Source: Rhodococcus sp. 1163 (GTDB lineage: Bacteria > Actinomycetota > Actinomycetes > Mycobacteriales > Mycobacteriaceae). Taken from it: 64,000 bases of DNA. Every line of letters starts with the position of its first letter. The stretch's first letter is position 1. Shown here in pieces: positions 35,640 to 43,204 of this stretch. Under the pieces are notes generated by a model, which saw nothing but the letters and a program-made list of their open reading frames with translations, was not told the DNA's origin and made no database searches. The position numbers and the translations under genes were made by a program. The stretch is from NCBI RefSeq assembly GCF_002091985.1, contig NZ_MKKX01000038.1, positions 434,001 through 498,000 on the forward strand. Direction: 5' to 3'.

Positions 35640-36464
35640 ATGGGCGGACTGCTCGAAGGAAAGACCATCCTGATCACCGGCATCATCACCGATGCCTCGA
35701 TCGCGTTCCACGCCGCAGCCATGGCACAGGAGCAAGGCGCGAAGGTCATCATCACGGGTTTCGATCGACTTCGGTTGATCGATCGCATCGCCAAGCGCCT
35801 GCCCGAGGAAGTGCCCCCAGCGATCGAACTCGACGCCACCAACGAGGAGCATTTGTCGGCCCTCGCTGATCGCATTCGTGCAGTGGCCCCCGAAGGCATC
35901 GACGGCGTCTTGCATTCGATCGCTTTTGCGCCCCGCACGCTCATGGGCCCGGATGCGATGCCGTTCCTCGAGGGGCCCGGTCCCGACGCGGCACGCGCAT
36001 TCGAAATATCGGCGTGGAGTTACGCATCGCTGGCGCGGGCTGTTCTGCCTGTCATGAACGAGGGCGGTTCCATCGTCGGTATGGACTTCGATCCACGGAC
36101 CTCGATGCCGTACTACAACTGGATGGGCGTGGCGAAGGCTGCACTCGAGTCGGTCAACCGGTACGTGGCTCGTGAAGTAGGCGCAGCCAAGAAGATCAGG
36201 TCCAATCTGGTCGCCGCTGGGCCGATCAAAACCCTTGCTGCCAAAGCCATCGCGGGAACGGCTACCGGGGACGCAACCAAGATGAATCAGCTCAACGATT
36301 ACTGGTCCGGTTCGGCGCCTATCGGCTGGGATGTCGACAACCCGACAGTGGTCGCGAAGTCGATCGTGGCCTTGTTGTCGGATTGGTTGCCGGGTACAAC
36401 CGGCTCGATCGTGTACGTCGACGGCGGTGCCAGCCACAACACCTGGTTGCCCGACGACATGTAG
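35640..36464 (+). CDS. inhA: NADH-dependent enoyl-ACP reductase InhA
   Basis: 274-residue enoyl reductase, last step of each FAS-II cycle and the isoniazid/ethionamide target in mycobacteria. [15 protein letters not shown] is the cofactor loop; the catalytic pair lies in [14 protein letters not shown] (Tyr-x6-Lys). The nicotinamide-site segment reads [12 protein letters not shown] where M. tuberculosis has, from memory, HSIGFMPQTGMG, so the Ser is kept but neighbours differ. The ATG follows TAAGGAAG. Operon with fabG1. Confidence 0.96.
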   Translation: MGGLLEGKTILITGIITDASIAFHAAAMAQEQGAKVIITGFDRLRLIDRIAKRLPEEVPPAIELDATNEEHLSALADRIRAVAPEGIDGVLHSIAFAPRTLMGPDAMPFLEGPGPDAARAFEISAWSYASLARAVLPVMNEGGSIVGMDFDPRTSMPYYNWMGVAKAALESVNRYVAREVGAAKKIRSNLVAAGPIKTLAAKAIAGTATGDATKMNQLNDYWSGSAPIGWDVDNPTVVAKSIVALLSDWLPGTTGSIVYVDGGASHNTWLPDDM

Positions 36465-36472
36465 TCCGTCTC

Positions 36473-36534
36473 GCCTCATGCAAGCACCGACGAGTGGGGG
36501 CCTACCAGATGGTGGATCGATGCTTGCATGAGGC
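36473..36534. repeat. 14-bp inverted repeat after inhA
   Basis: GCCTCATGCAAGCA (36473-36486) and its exact complement (36521-36534), loop 34 bases, the loop itself holding ACCA-GA-TGGT. It begins eight bases after the inhA stop and ends 43 bases before the hemH start. Probably a terminator, but the large loop and lack of T-run leave other roles open. Confidence 0.5.
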
Positions 36535-36577
36535 AACCTGAGCGAACCTGTTGTCTTCGAGCGCGCACAATGGGGAC

Positions 36578-37645
36578 ATGACCGAGTCTGCGGGTTTCGA
36601 TGCCATCCTGGTTCTCTCCTTCGGCGGCCCGGAGGAGCCCGCCCATGTTCGGCCGTTTCTCGAAAATGTGACGCGCGGGCGTGGGGTCCCGCCCGAACGG
36701 CTCGACGAGGTAGTCGAGCACTACATGCACTTCGGGGGTGTGTCGCCGATCAATGCGCTCAATCGCGACATCATCTCTGCGCTGGAAGCTGTATTCGCCG
36801 CGGCCGGTGTCGACCTGCCGATCTATTTCGGTAACAGGAACTGGCATCCGATGGTCGAGGACACCGTCGCGCAAATGCAGTCGGACGGTATCGAACGTGC
36901 GCTGGTCTTTCCGACGTCGGCGTGGGGTGGGTATTCGGGTTGTCGCCAGTACCATGAGGATGTGGCCAGAGCCAGGGAAGCTGTCGGTGCCGACGCGCCC
37001 GACCTGGTGAAGATCAGACAGTATTACGACCATCCCTTGCTGATCGCTGCTTTCGCCGATTCGATTACGGCCGCGATGGATTCGCTTTCGGCCGCGAGCC
37101 GCTCGAAGGCAAGATTGGTGTTCACAGCACATTCGATACCGAGCGCCGCCGACGCCAATGCCGGGCCTCCGGCGGACGGTGGCCACCTCTACAGCAGGCA
37201 GGTGGAGGAAGCGTCCAGGCTCGCTGCGGCAGCTGTAGGTGTGGACGACTACGACCTCGTCTGGCAGTCGCGGTCAGGTCCGCCGCAGGTGCCGTGGCTG
37301 GAACCGGACATCTGCGACCATTTGGATGCGCTGTCGGGCAAGGGCGTAGAAGCGGTAGTGGTTTGTCCCGTGGGATTCGTCTCCGATCACCTCGAAGTCG
37401 TCTGGGACCTCGACACCGAGGCCGAGGAGAAGGCCAGAGAGCTGAATATGGCTTTCGCGCGAGCCTCTACACCGGGAACCGACCCACGGTTCGCGCAGAT
37501 GATCCTCGAACTCGTCGAAGAGCATCTCAGCGACGCGACGCCGCGTGGAATCGGAAGTGTCCCGAAATATGGCTCGACACTCAACGGCAGCCGATGCGCA
37601 ATTCGATGCTGCGAGCAGCCCGTTCGCCCGGCACGCCCCAGCTAG
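36578..37645 (+). CDS. hemH: ferrochelatase, actinobacterial [2Fe-2S] type (HemH/CpfC)
   Basis: 355 residues. Inserts Fe2+ into coproporphyrin III (CpfC role expected in actinobacteria) or protoporphyrin. Catalytic His185 in FTAHSIPSA and Glu273 in [11 protein letters not shown]. Cysteines 122 (SGCRQYHED), 340, 344 and 345 near the C-terminus (C-x3-CC) fit the [2Fe-2S] ligands known in actinobacterial enzymes. The ATG at 36578 is preferred over a TTG at 36551; CACAAT lies six bases upstream, suggesting a leaderless message. The stop overlaps the convergent gene's stop by four bases. Confidence 0.94.
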   Translation: MTESAGFDAILVLSFGGPEEPAHVRPFLENVTRGRGVPPERLDEVVEHYMHFGGVSPINALNRDIISALEAVFAAAGVDLPIYFGNRNWHPMVEDTVAQMQSDGIERALVFPTSAWGGYSGCRQYHEDVARAREAVGADAPDLVKIRQYYDHPLLIAAFADSITAAMDSLSAASRSKARLVFTAHSIPSAADANAGPPADGGHLYSRQVEEASRLAAAAVGVDDYDLVWQSRSGPPQVPWLEPDICDHLDALSGKGVEAVVVCPVGFVSDHLEVVWDLDTEAEEKARELNMAFARASTPGTDPRFAQMILELVEEHLSDATPRGIGSVPKYGSTLNGSRCAIRCCEQPVRPARPS

Positions 37646-38463
37646 CGGCCGGGCGCGCTGGACTCGATACTCGTCGAGAGTGCTATCGCACGAGCTTTTC
37701 TCACCGCAGCCCACAACGGTCTGATCAAATCCTCACGAGCGGCCGCTCCGAGTGCCGTGGCGGGTTCGGTCGGGGAAGAGTGTTGTGCCACCGAAAGAAT
37801 GGCTGCCACGCGATCTGCCGACTCGAGCACTCGAAGTGCCCGCTCCGACATTTCCGACGGATAGCGGTGTCGGCCGAGATCGGCAAGCTCGGCGGCGATA
37901 CGGGTTCGGGGGTCTCCCAGTTCGGTTCGAGTCGGTAGCGATTGAAGCGAACCGAGGGCTTCGACAGCGCCACGAACCGCTTCCCGCATGGCGTATTCGG
38001 CTTCTCCGAGGGTGAAGTCGCGTTGCGCACGCGGCGGCAGGACGATCGAGAACACCGTCCATCGGAGGACGTCCGGCCCCTCTGCGGTTGGTACGAGTCC
38101 CAGTCCTCGGGTCTCGGGATCGCCGACCAAAACGGCCTCTCCGGTCTGAATGGCCAGGCGCCCGAACGGACTCTTCGGTGACACGTTCGACGTGGCACCA
38201 GGATGGGGGAGGAGGAGTTCGATTGCGGGGTTGGTGCGGTCACTCGGTACCTGAGCGCGAATGAGGGTGAGTAGGCCTGCCACACCCTCATCGCGAGGAC
38301 TCGGCCATGGCAGCCCGGTCTCGAGCGCCGATTCTTGATCGCCGGCAACCGCCAGATGCATCGGTGCCCACTCCGCCATCGAATCGATCACGTTGTCGGG
38401 CGCGCTGAAACCGGCCAGCCACGAGCTGGCCCACACGGCAAGGCTTGCACTTGGAGAACTCAC
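37642..38463 (-). CDS. conserved hypothetical protein (Rv1486c-like)
   Basis: About 273 residues, no membrane segment or signal. Mixed alpha/beta sequence with segments such as [27 protein letters not shown] and [21 protein letters not shown] helices at the C-terminus, and no catalytic motif I recognise. It is tail-to-tail with hemH and divergent from the DUF3097 gene. The GTG at 38463 is preferred because TATGCT at 38472-38477 would start the message two bases upstream; a TTG at 38472 would lie in that hexamer. Function unknown. Confidence 0.75.
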   Translation of the reverse strand: MSSPSASLAVWASSWLAGFSAPDNVIDSMAEWAPMHLAVAGDQESALETGLPWPSPRDEGVAGLLTLIRAQVPSDRTNPAIELLLPHPGATSNVSPKSPFGRLAIQTGEAVLVGDPETRGLGLVPTAEGPDVLRWTVFSIVLPPRAQRDFTLGEAEYAMREAVRGAVEALGSLQSLPTRTELGDPRTRIAAELADLGRHRYPSEMSERALRVLESADRVAAILSVAQHSSPTEPATALGAAAREDLIRPLWAAVRKARAIALSTSIESSAPGR

Positions 38464-38529
38464 GACTTCCAAGCATAGGTCGGCGTGGCGACGCGCGCTC
38501 GGGCGTGGGGGTGGCTACCGTTGTCGGCC

Positions 38530-39348
38530 GTGACGAACATGTACGGCGAAGACATACTTTCAGGACACAGCCGCTTGCGAAAGGTGCCTGTCCCGCAGGT
38601 GTCGGCCGAGTGCGGACTCGTCGTCGAGGACTCTGCTACCGGGTATTGCGGTGCGGTGATCGGGTTCGAGCGTACGTACGACGGCGATTTCGTACGCCTC
38701 GAAGATTCGGCTCGCACGACGCGGTTGTTCGCGTTGCGCGAAGCGGCATTTCTGATCGACGGCAAGCGCGTCACCCTCGTGCGTGCGACGGCATCTCCGA
38801 AGAAGGCCGAGTCGACGCGATCGGCTTCCGGCTCGACCAAAGTCGAGGGATTGCGTGCTCGTACCGCTCGCGCCAGCCGGATCTGGGTCGAGGGCGTGCA
38901 CGACGCGGCCCTCGTGGAAAGTGTGTGGGGCCACGACCTCCGGGTAGAGGGAGTCGTCGTCGAGCACCTGGAGGGGCTGGACAATCTGGGCGAGCGCCTG
39001 GCCGAATTCGAACCAGGCCCTGGCCGGCGAGTGGGTGTCCTGGTCGACCACCTCGTCACGGGATCCAAGGAGTCGAAATTGACTGCCTCGCTCGGCCCAC
39101 ACGTACTTGTCACCGGCCACCCGTACATCGATGTGTGGGAAGCCGTCCGGCCGAAGGCTGTCGGAATCAGTGCGTGGCCGAAGATTCCCCGCGGTCAGGA
39201 TTGGAAGACGGGTATCTGTCGCGAGCTCGGGTGGGGAACTCCGAAGGAGGGTTGGCGACATGTGTATTCGTCGGTCTCGTCGTTCCGAGATCTCGAAGCG
39301 CCGTTGATCGGAGCAGTCGAACAGCTGGTCGACTTCGTAACGGAGTAA
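38530..39348 (+). CDS. DUF3097 protein with TOPRIM-like motifs
   Basis: About 272 residues, DUF3097 family of actinobacteria, function undescribed as far as I know. A small N-terminal beta-rich domain (about 25-90) is followed by a segment that reads like a TOPRIM domain: IWVEGVHDAALVESVWG (Glu121, Asp125), then GVLVDHLVTGSKES (Asp173) and GHPYIDVW (Asp201). The rest is unusually rich in conserved Trp and Gly (AWPKIPRGQDWKTGICRELGW). GTG at 38530 is chosen, with TACCGT eight bases upstream; an ATG lies three codons later. Confidence 0.82.
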   Translation: MTNMYGEDILSGHSRLRKVPVPQVSAECGLVVEDSATGYCGAVIGFERTYDGDFVRLEDSARTTRLFALREAAFLIDGKRVTLVRATASPKKAESTRSASGSTKVEGLRARTARASRIWVEGVHDAALVESVWGHDLRVEGVVVEHLEGLDNLGERLAEFEPGPGRRVGVLVDHLVTGSKESKLTASLGPHVLVTGHPYIDVWEAVRPKAVGISAWPKIPRGQDWKTGICRELGWGTPKEGWRHVYSSVSSFRDLEAPLIGAVEQLVDFVTE

Positions 39349-39380
39349 GATCCGCCGCCCGATGTCCGATTTCTGGTTAG

Positions 39381-39821
39381 ATGGAGGTTGTGGCGGCGAT
39401 AATTTGGCTCATTGCAGGAATTGCACTCGCGGCGGCCGAAGCGCTGACGGGAGATTTCTTTCTGCTCATGATCGCCGGTGGTGCTCTTGCGACCGCCGGG
39501 ATTTCGGCCGTCACGGACTTCCCAGTGTGGGCCGATGCAGTTGTGTTCGGACTCGTGTCCTTGGTGCTGGTGCTGGGTGTACGGCCGATGTTGTTGCGAC
39601 GCTTCGCCGCTCCGCCCGCGCTCGCCACCAACGCTGCCGCGTTGTCGGGCAAGAGTGCGATTGTGCTCGAACAGGTTTCGGCGCACGAGGGTCAGGTGAA
39701 GCTCGGCGGCGAGGTGTGGACTGCGCGTCCCCTCGACGAATCCGAGGTCTACGCACCGGGAGTGACTGTGACCGTGATGGAAATAGACGGCGCTACTGCC
39801 GTCGTGTGGAGGGGACCGTAG
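39381..39821 (+). CDS. NfeD-like membrane protein
   Basis: 146 residues. Three hydrophobic segments in the first 70 residues (IIWLIAGIALAAAEAL, FFLLMIAGGALATAGI, AVVFGLVSLVLVLGV) and a C-terminal OB-fold domain (about 80-146, GKSAIVLEQVSAHEGQVKLGG and WTARPLDE), the short NfeD layout. NfeD proteins pair with SPFH proteins; the partner gene starts four bases downstream. Confidence 0.9.
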   Translation: MEVVAAIIWLIAGIALAAAEALTGDFFLLMIAGGALATAGISAVTDFPVWADAVVFGLVSLVLVLGVRPMLLRRFAAPPALATNAAALSGKSAIVLEQVSAHEGQVKLGGEVWTARPLDESEVYAPGVTVTVMEIDGATAVVWRGP

Positions 39822-39825
39822 TTTT

Positions 39826-41019
39826 ATGACAGCACTGATCGTTCTCGGCGTCATCGTTCTTCTCGTCGTCATACTCGTGGCCAAATCCGTCTCGATCATT
39901 CCGCAGGCCGAGGCAGCAGTGATCGAGAGGCTCGGGCGGTACGTTCGCACCGTTTCCGGGCAGCTGACTTTCCTCGTACCGTTCGTCGACCGGATTCGAG
40001 CGAAGGTGGATCTGCGAGAGCGTGTCGTCTCGTTCCCGCCGCAACCGGTGATCACCAAGGACAACCTGACTGTTTCGATCGACACCGTTGTCTATTTCCA
40101 GGTCACGAATCCGCAGTCCGCGGTCTACGAAATCAACAATTACATTGTCGGCGTCGAGCAGTTGACCACCACGACGCTGCGTAACGTCGTCGGCGGCATG
40201 ACGCTGGAAGAAACTCTGACGTCCCGTGATCAGATCAACGGCCAGTTGCGGGTCGTCCTCGACGAGGCGACGGGTCGATGGGGACTGCGGGTCGCACGCG
40301 TGGAACTCAAGAGCATCGATCCGCCTCCGTCGATCCAAGAGTCGATGGAGAAGCAGATGAAGGCGGACCGCGAGAAGCGGGCCACCATTCTTACGGCAGA
40401 AGGCCACCGCGAGTCCGCGATCAAGACCGCGGAGGGCGACAAACAGAGCCGCATCCTTGCCGCCGAGGGCGGAAAGCAAGCCTCGATTCTCACGGCCGAG
40501 GGCGAGCGTCAGTCTCGGATTCTGCGGGCAGAAGGCGACCGGGCCGCGAAGTATCTGCAGGCTCAGGGTCAGGCAAAAGCAATCGAGAAGGTATTTGCGG
40601 CCATCAAGGCAGGAAAGCCGACTCCGGAACTGCTTGCTTACCAGTACATGCAGACTCTTCCCCAGATGGCGCAGGGCGACGCCAACAAGGTGTGGATGAT
40701 CCCGAGCGACTTCGGTGATGCGTTGAAAGGTTTTGCCAAGACCCTCGGAACACCAGGCGAGGACGGCGTTTTCCGTTATGAGCCCAGCTCGAGTACCGGC
40801 GACGAGCCCAAGGCTGCAGACGATTCCGACGAGGTTGCCGAGTGGTTCGAAACGAAAACGGACCCCGCAGTGGCCCAGGCGGTCGCTGCTGCCGAGGCGG
40901 TTGCCCGGACACCGGTCGATACCTCGTTAGCGCCTGACCCCAGTCTGACCAAGGGCACTGACGTCGGACAACTTCCTGCACCGCAGCCAGAGTCGGCTCC
41001 ACCGGCAGAGCCGAACTAG
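39826..41019 (+). CDS. SPFH/band 7 membrane protein
   Basis: 397 residues. One N-terminal membrane segment (about 3-21), an SPFH domain (about 25-185, with IIPQAEAAVIERLGRYVRT and KDNLTVSIDTVVYFQV), then six regular 11-residue repeats of the type ILTAEGxRxSx (residues 188-253), a helical domain and a Pro/Ala/Glu-rich tail. It should oligomerise in membrane microdomains with NfeD and may guide quality control or lipid domains. Corresponds to Rv1488 by position. Confidence 0.92.
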   Translation: MTALIVLGVIVLLVVILVAKSVSIIPQAEAAVIERLGRYVRTVSGQLTFLVPFVDRIRAKVDLRERVVSFPPQPVITKDNLTVSIDTVVYFQVTNPQSAVYEINNYIVGVEQLTTTTLRNVVGGMTLEETLTSRDQINGQLRVVLDEATGRWGLRVARVELKSIDPPPSIQESMEKQMKADREKRATILTAEGHRESAIKTAEGDKQSRILAAEGGKQASILTAEGERQSRILRAEGDRAAKYLQAQGQAKAIEKVFAAIKAGKPTPELLAYQYMQTLPQMAQGDANKVWMIPSDFGDALKGFAKTLGTPGEDGVFRYEPSSSTGDEPKAADDSDEVAEWFETKTDPAVAQAVAAAEAVARTPVDTSLAPDPSLTKGTDVGQLPAPQPESAPPAEPN

Positions 41020-41045
41020 GCCCCACACAGACTCAACAGGCTCGA

Positions 41046-41087
41046 ATCATCCCTCGGCACGTCACTTGGTGGCGGCCGAGGGATGAT
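41046..41087. terminator. bidirectional terminator after the SPFH gene
   Basis: Perfect 13-bp inverted repeat ATCATCCCTCGGC (41046-41058) / GCCGAGGGATGAT (41075-41087), loop 16, between convergent genes. Confidence 0.75.
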
Positions 41088-41104
41088 GTGTATGTGCCCA
41101 CAGT

Positions 41105-41623
41105 TCAGGTGGCGAGTGCCTGTCCGACGCCACAGACGGCAACCGCCCACATGACGCTGGCGAAAGTTCCGATGATGAACTGCTCGGACGCCGCGGACGC
41201 CTGGGATCCTCGCAGTTCGGGGTAGCGGGCAAGGCCTTTGACCGCCAGAACGATTGCAATGCCCTCGGGCCATCCGGCCAGAATGGATGCTGCGACTGCG
41301 GTGCGCTCGAGCACTCCGATCGTGCGCCCGCCGTGTAGTGGTTCTACGGGCGTGTCCGGAGTCGGTGTCCGGTCGCGTCGCGCCAAGCGGAAGACTTCGG
41401 CGACTATCGGCGACCCACCCACTACGGCCGCCAGAACGGTAACGACGTAGGTGGCGGCCAGGGCGAATCCTCGGGCCGGATCGGTGGTCGTGCCTACCGC
41501 TGCCGCCGAGGCCAACAACGTGAGAGATAGTGCGGCAGGCGCCCAACGCGGAACCGAGGCTCTCGACTGGAAGACCGAGGCCGTTGCCGACAGCCCCAGA
41601 AGTATCAGAGTCACCGCGATCAT
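41105..41623 (-). CDS. membrane protein partnered with the SatD-like regulator
   Basis: 172 residues with about five hydrophobic segments (about 2-18, 27-44, 52-75, 108-128, 148-168). The most conserved-looking stretch is in the fourth-to-fifth segment: AIVLAVKGLARYPELRGS followed by EQFIIGTFASVMWA. No transporter family is recognised with certainty. GGGGG precedes the ATG at 41623 at good distance. It lies 58 bases downstream of the SatD-like gene on the same strand, so both are likely under that gene's promoter and repeats. Confidence 0.75.
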   Translation of the reverse strand: MIAVTLILLGLSATASVFQSRASVPRWAPAALSLTLLASAAAVGTTTDPARGFALAATYVVTVLAAVVGGSPIVAEVFRLARRDRTPTPDTPVEPLHGGRTIGVLERTAVAASILAGWPEGIAIVLAVKGLARYPELRGSQASAASEQFIIGTFASVMWAVAVCGVGQALAT

Positions 41624-41681
41624 GAATTCCCCCTAGGTATTCCGTGCAGTGTTGCCAAGTGCGATCGATCGGACCGGAGAT

Positions 41682-42287
41682 TCAGTGGTTTCCGATGGTG
41701 ACGTCCAGTTCGGTGAGTAGTCGTTCGGCGAGGGCACGGCCGCTCGCCTCGATACTCCACCGAGCTACCGACAACCGTTGAGATATGGCCTGCTTGGTGA
41801 TCCCGAGAGTCTCCGCCGCGCTTTTCTGCGTATGGCCGCGGGCCATCAGGTCCGTCGCCTCATGCCCTTGTTCTGTTCTGTCGGTGATGAGTAGTGCGAT
41901 CAGTGTCAGTGCGGTCTCGGCATCTCGGCATGGCGTATCGAGATCTCGATTCGCAGCCGTGACGGCGACGGCGGCGGGAGCGTTCTTGGCACGGGTGACC
42001 GCGTCACGTGCTGCCTCGAAAGCCGGGCCCCGGCCGGCGCGTGTCGAGTCGGGCAGCGGCTCTTCGACCTGTCCGATGCCGATGCCGACGCTCCACGTGC
42101 CCAGTCTGACCAGTGTCAGCGTGAGGTCCACGACAGTGTGCGCGTCGGTTGCCACCGCCTGGATTTCATCGCCTGCAGTACGTTCGAAACCTCGAAGGAG
42201 GGGAGCGTTTCGCGTCAGTTCCAGCACGGCTTCAACTCTGTCGATATCGCGTCGGCTTCGACGTTGATCCACCGTCATTACGAACAT
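41682..42287 (-). CDS. SatD-like protein with C-terminal HTH
   Basis: 201 residues. Residues 10-105 match the SatD pattern: R-x-x-R-D-I-D-R at the start, ERTAGDEIQAV around 35-45, WSVGIGIGQVEEP around 65-77 and GRGPAFEAARDAV around 85-97, which is reminiscent of a nucleotidyl-cyclase-like fold. A C-terminal HTH (about 148-173, ARGHTQKSAAETLGITKQAISQRL) could bind DNA. So it looks like a sensor joined to a DNA-binding domain, probably controlling itself and the membrane partner. The ATG at 42287 has no Shine-Dalgarno; TAGGCT is six bases upstream. Confidence 0.75.
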   Translation of the reverse strand: MFVMTVDQRRSRRDIDRVEAVLELTRNAPLLRGFERTAGDEIQAVATDAHTVVDLTLTLVRLGTWSVGIGIGQVEEPLPDSTRAGRGPAFEAARDAVTRAKNAPAAVAVTAANRDLDTPCRDAETALTLIALLITDRTEQGHEATDLMARGHTQKSAAETLGITKQAISQRLSVARWSIEASGRALAERLLTELDVTIGNH

Positions 42288-42293
42288 GAGTCA

Positions 42294-42322
42294 AGCCTAG
42301 GTGCTTGATTTCTGATAGTCAA
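42294..42322 (-). promoter_or_regulatory. strong leaderless promoter of the SatD-like gene
   Basis: On the minus strand TTGACT (42317-42322), a 17-base spacer and TAGGCT (42294-42299), then six bases to the ATG at 42287. This is the best -35/-10 match in the window. An alternative upstream pair, TTGACT (42345-42350) and TATACG (42323-42328) with a 16-base spacer, also exists. Confidence 0.6.
42305..42322. promoter_or_regulatory. operator-like repeat 1, TTGATT-N7-GTCAA
   Basis: TTGATTTCTGATAGTCAA, half-sites TTGA and TCAA. It covers the -35 hexamer and most of the spacer of the SatD-like gene's promoter. Confidence 0.55.
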
Positions 42323-42332
42323 CGTATAGAGG

Positions 42333-42350
42333 TTGATTAAGTAAAGTCAA
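42333..42350. promoter_or_regulatory. operator-like repeat 2, TTGATT-N7-GTCAA
   Basis: TTGATTAAGTAAAGTCAA, the same pattern as repeat 1 in the same orientation, 28 bases centre to centre. The two sites agree at all eleven defined positions but differ in the N7 core. Confidence 0.55.
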
Positions 42351-42361
42351 GTTACAGGAGT

Positions 42362-43084
42362 TTACTTGGAGGATTCGGAATTCCTTTTCGGCAACCGAGT
42401 CGACGCCGAGAGGCGCCAATCGATGTAGAGGCCGCTCACCCCGGCAGCAATACACACACCGGAGAGCACGAGTAGTACTGCATTCGTGTGTCCGCCGATG
42501 GCGTCGCCGAGGACGACGATGCCCACCGTTCCCGGCGCCATGCCTATCGCGGTGGCCACGGCGAACGGTACGAGCCGAATCGAAGAAACGCCACAGCAGT
42601 AGTTGACGACCGAAAACGGAACCGGTGCGATCAGCCGGAGAGATCCCACCGCCAGCCATCCGCGTCGAATCAGACTGTCGTCGATCGCGCGAACGGCAGG
42701 ATGGGTCATCCTCGCGGCGAACCACTCTCGACCGATTATCCGAACGAGTAACAATGCAAGAACGGCGCTGAGGGTCGACGCACCCACCGCGACAGCGATG
42801 CCGGTGACCGGACCGAACAGAACTCCGGCAGTGAGGGTGAACAGCGTTCGCGGCACAGGCGGAATGGTCACGATCGCGTGGACGAGAAAGAACACGAGCG
42901 GAAAGACGGGCCCGATCGACAGCGCCCAGTGCCGAAGCTGTTCTGCCGACAGATGAGGTGCCGACACCGCTGCTACTGCCAGGGTTGCGAGAAGAACCAG
43001 GATGCCGATCAACCGTGGATCTCGCAATCGCCTCGTCACGATCAACGAGCCTACCTGCGTCGAAGCGTTTCGCGCCGCGACCAA
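42362..43084 (-). CDS. TVP38/TMEM64-family (DedA-superfamily) membrane protein
   Basis: 240 residues with about six hydrophobic segments. The family core is PPVPRTLFTLTAGVLFGPVTG with the reentrant-loop region, then RLIAPVPFSVVNYCCGVS-like segment. Such proteins are proposed lipid scramblases or transporters of the SNARE-associated/VTT group. A TTG start at 43084 has GGAGG four bases upstream and is preferred to a GTG at 43039. By position it matches Rv1491c. Its 3' end adjoins the repeats of the SatD-like gene. Confidence 0.87.
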   Translation of the reverse strand: MVAARNASTQVGSLIVTRRLRDPRLIGILVLLATLAVAAVSAPHLSAEQLRHWALSIGPVFPLVFFLVHAIVTIPPVPRTLFTLTAGVLFGPVTGIAVAVGASTLSAVLALLLVRIIGREWFAARMTHPAVRAIDDSLIRRGWLAVGSLRLIAPVPFSVVNYCCGVSSIRLVPFAVATAIGMAPGTVGIVVLGDAIGGHTNAVLLVLSGVCIAAGVSGLYIDWRLSASTRLPKRNSESSK

Positions 43085-43204
43085 ACTACCTCCGATTCGA
43101 ACATGAGGTGATCCTCACGATACTGTCGGAGGGATCGGGTTTCACATCACAAAAGTCGCTATTGTCGACCGACTCTCGTCGATCGAGTTGAGGGAGCAGT
43201 CATC

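Noticed and set aside
43085..43204. Cobalamin riboswitch before mutA
   Set aside because: Only 120 bases are available and no B12-box pattern is visible.
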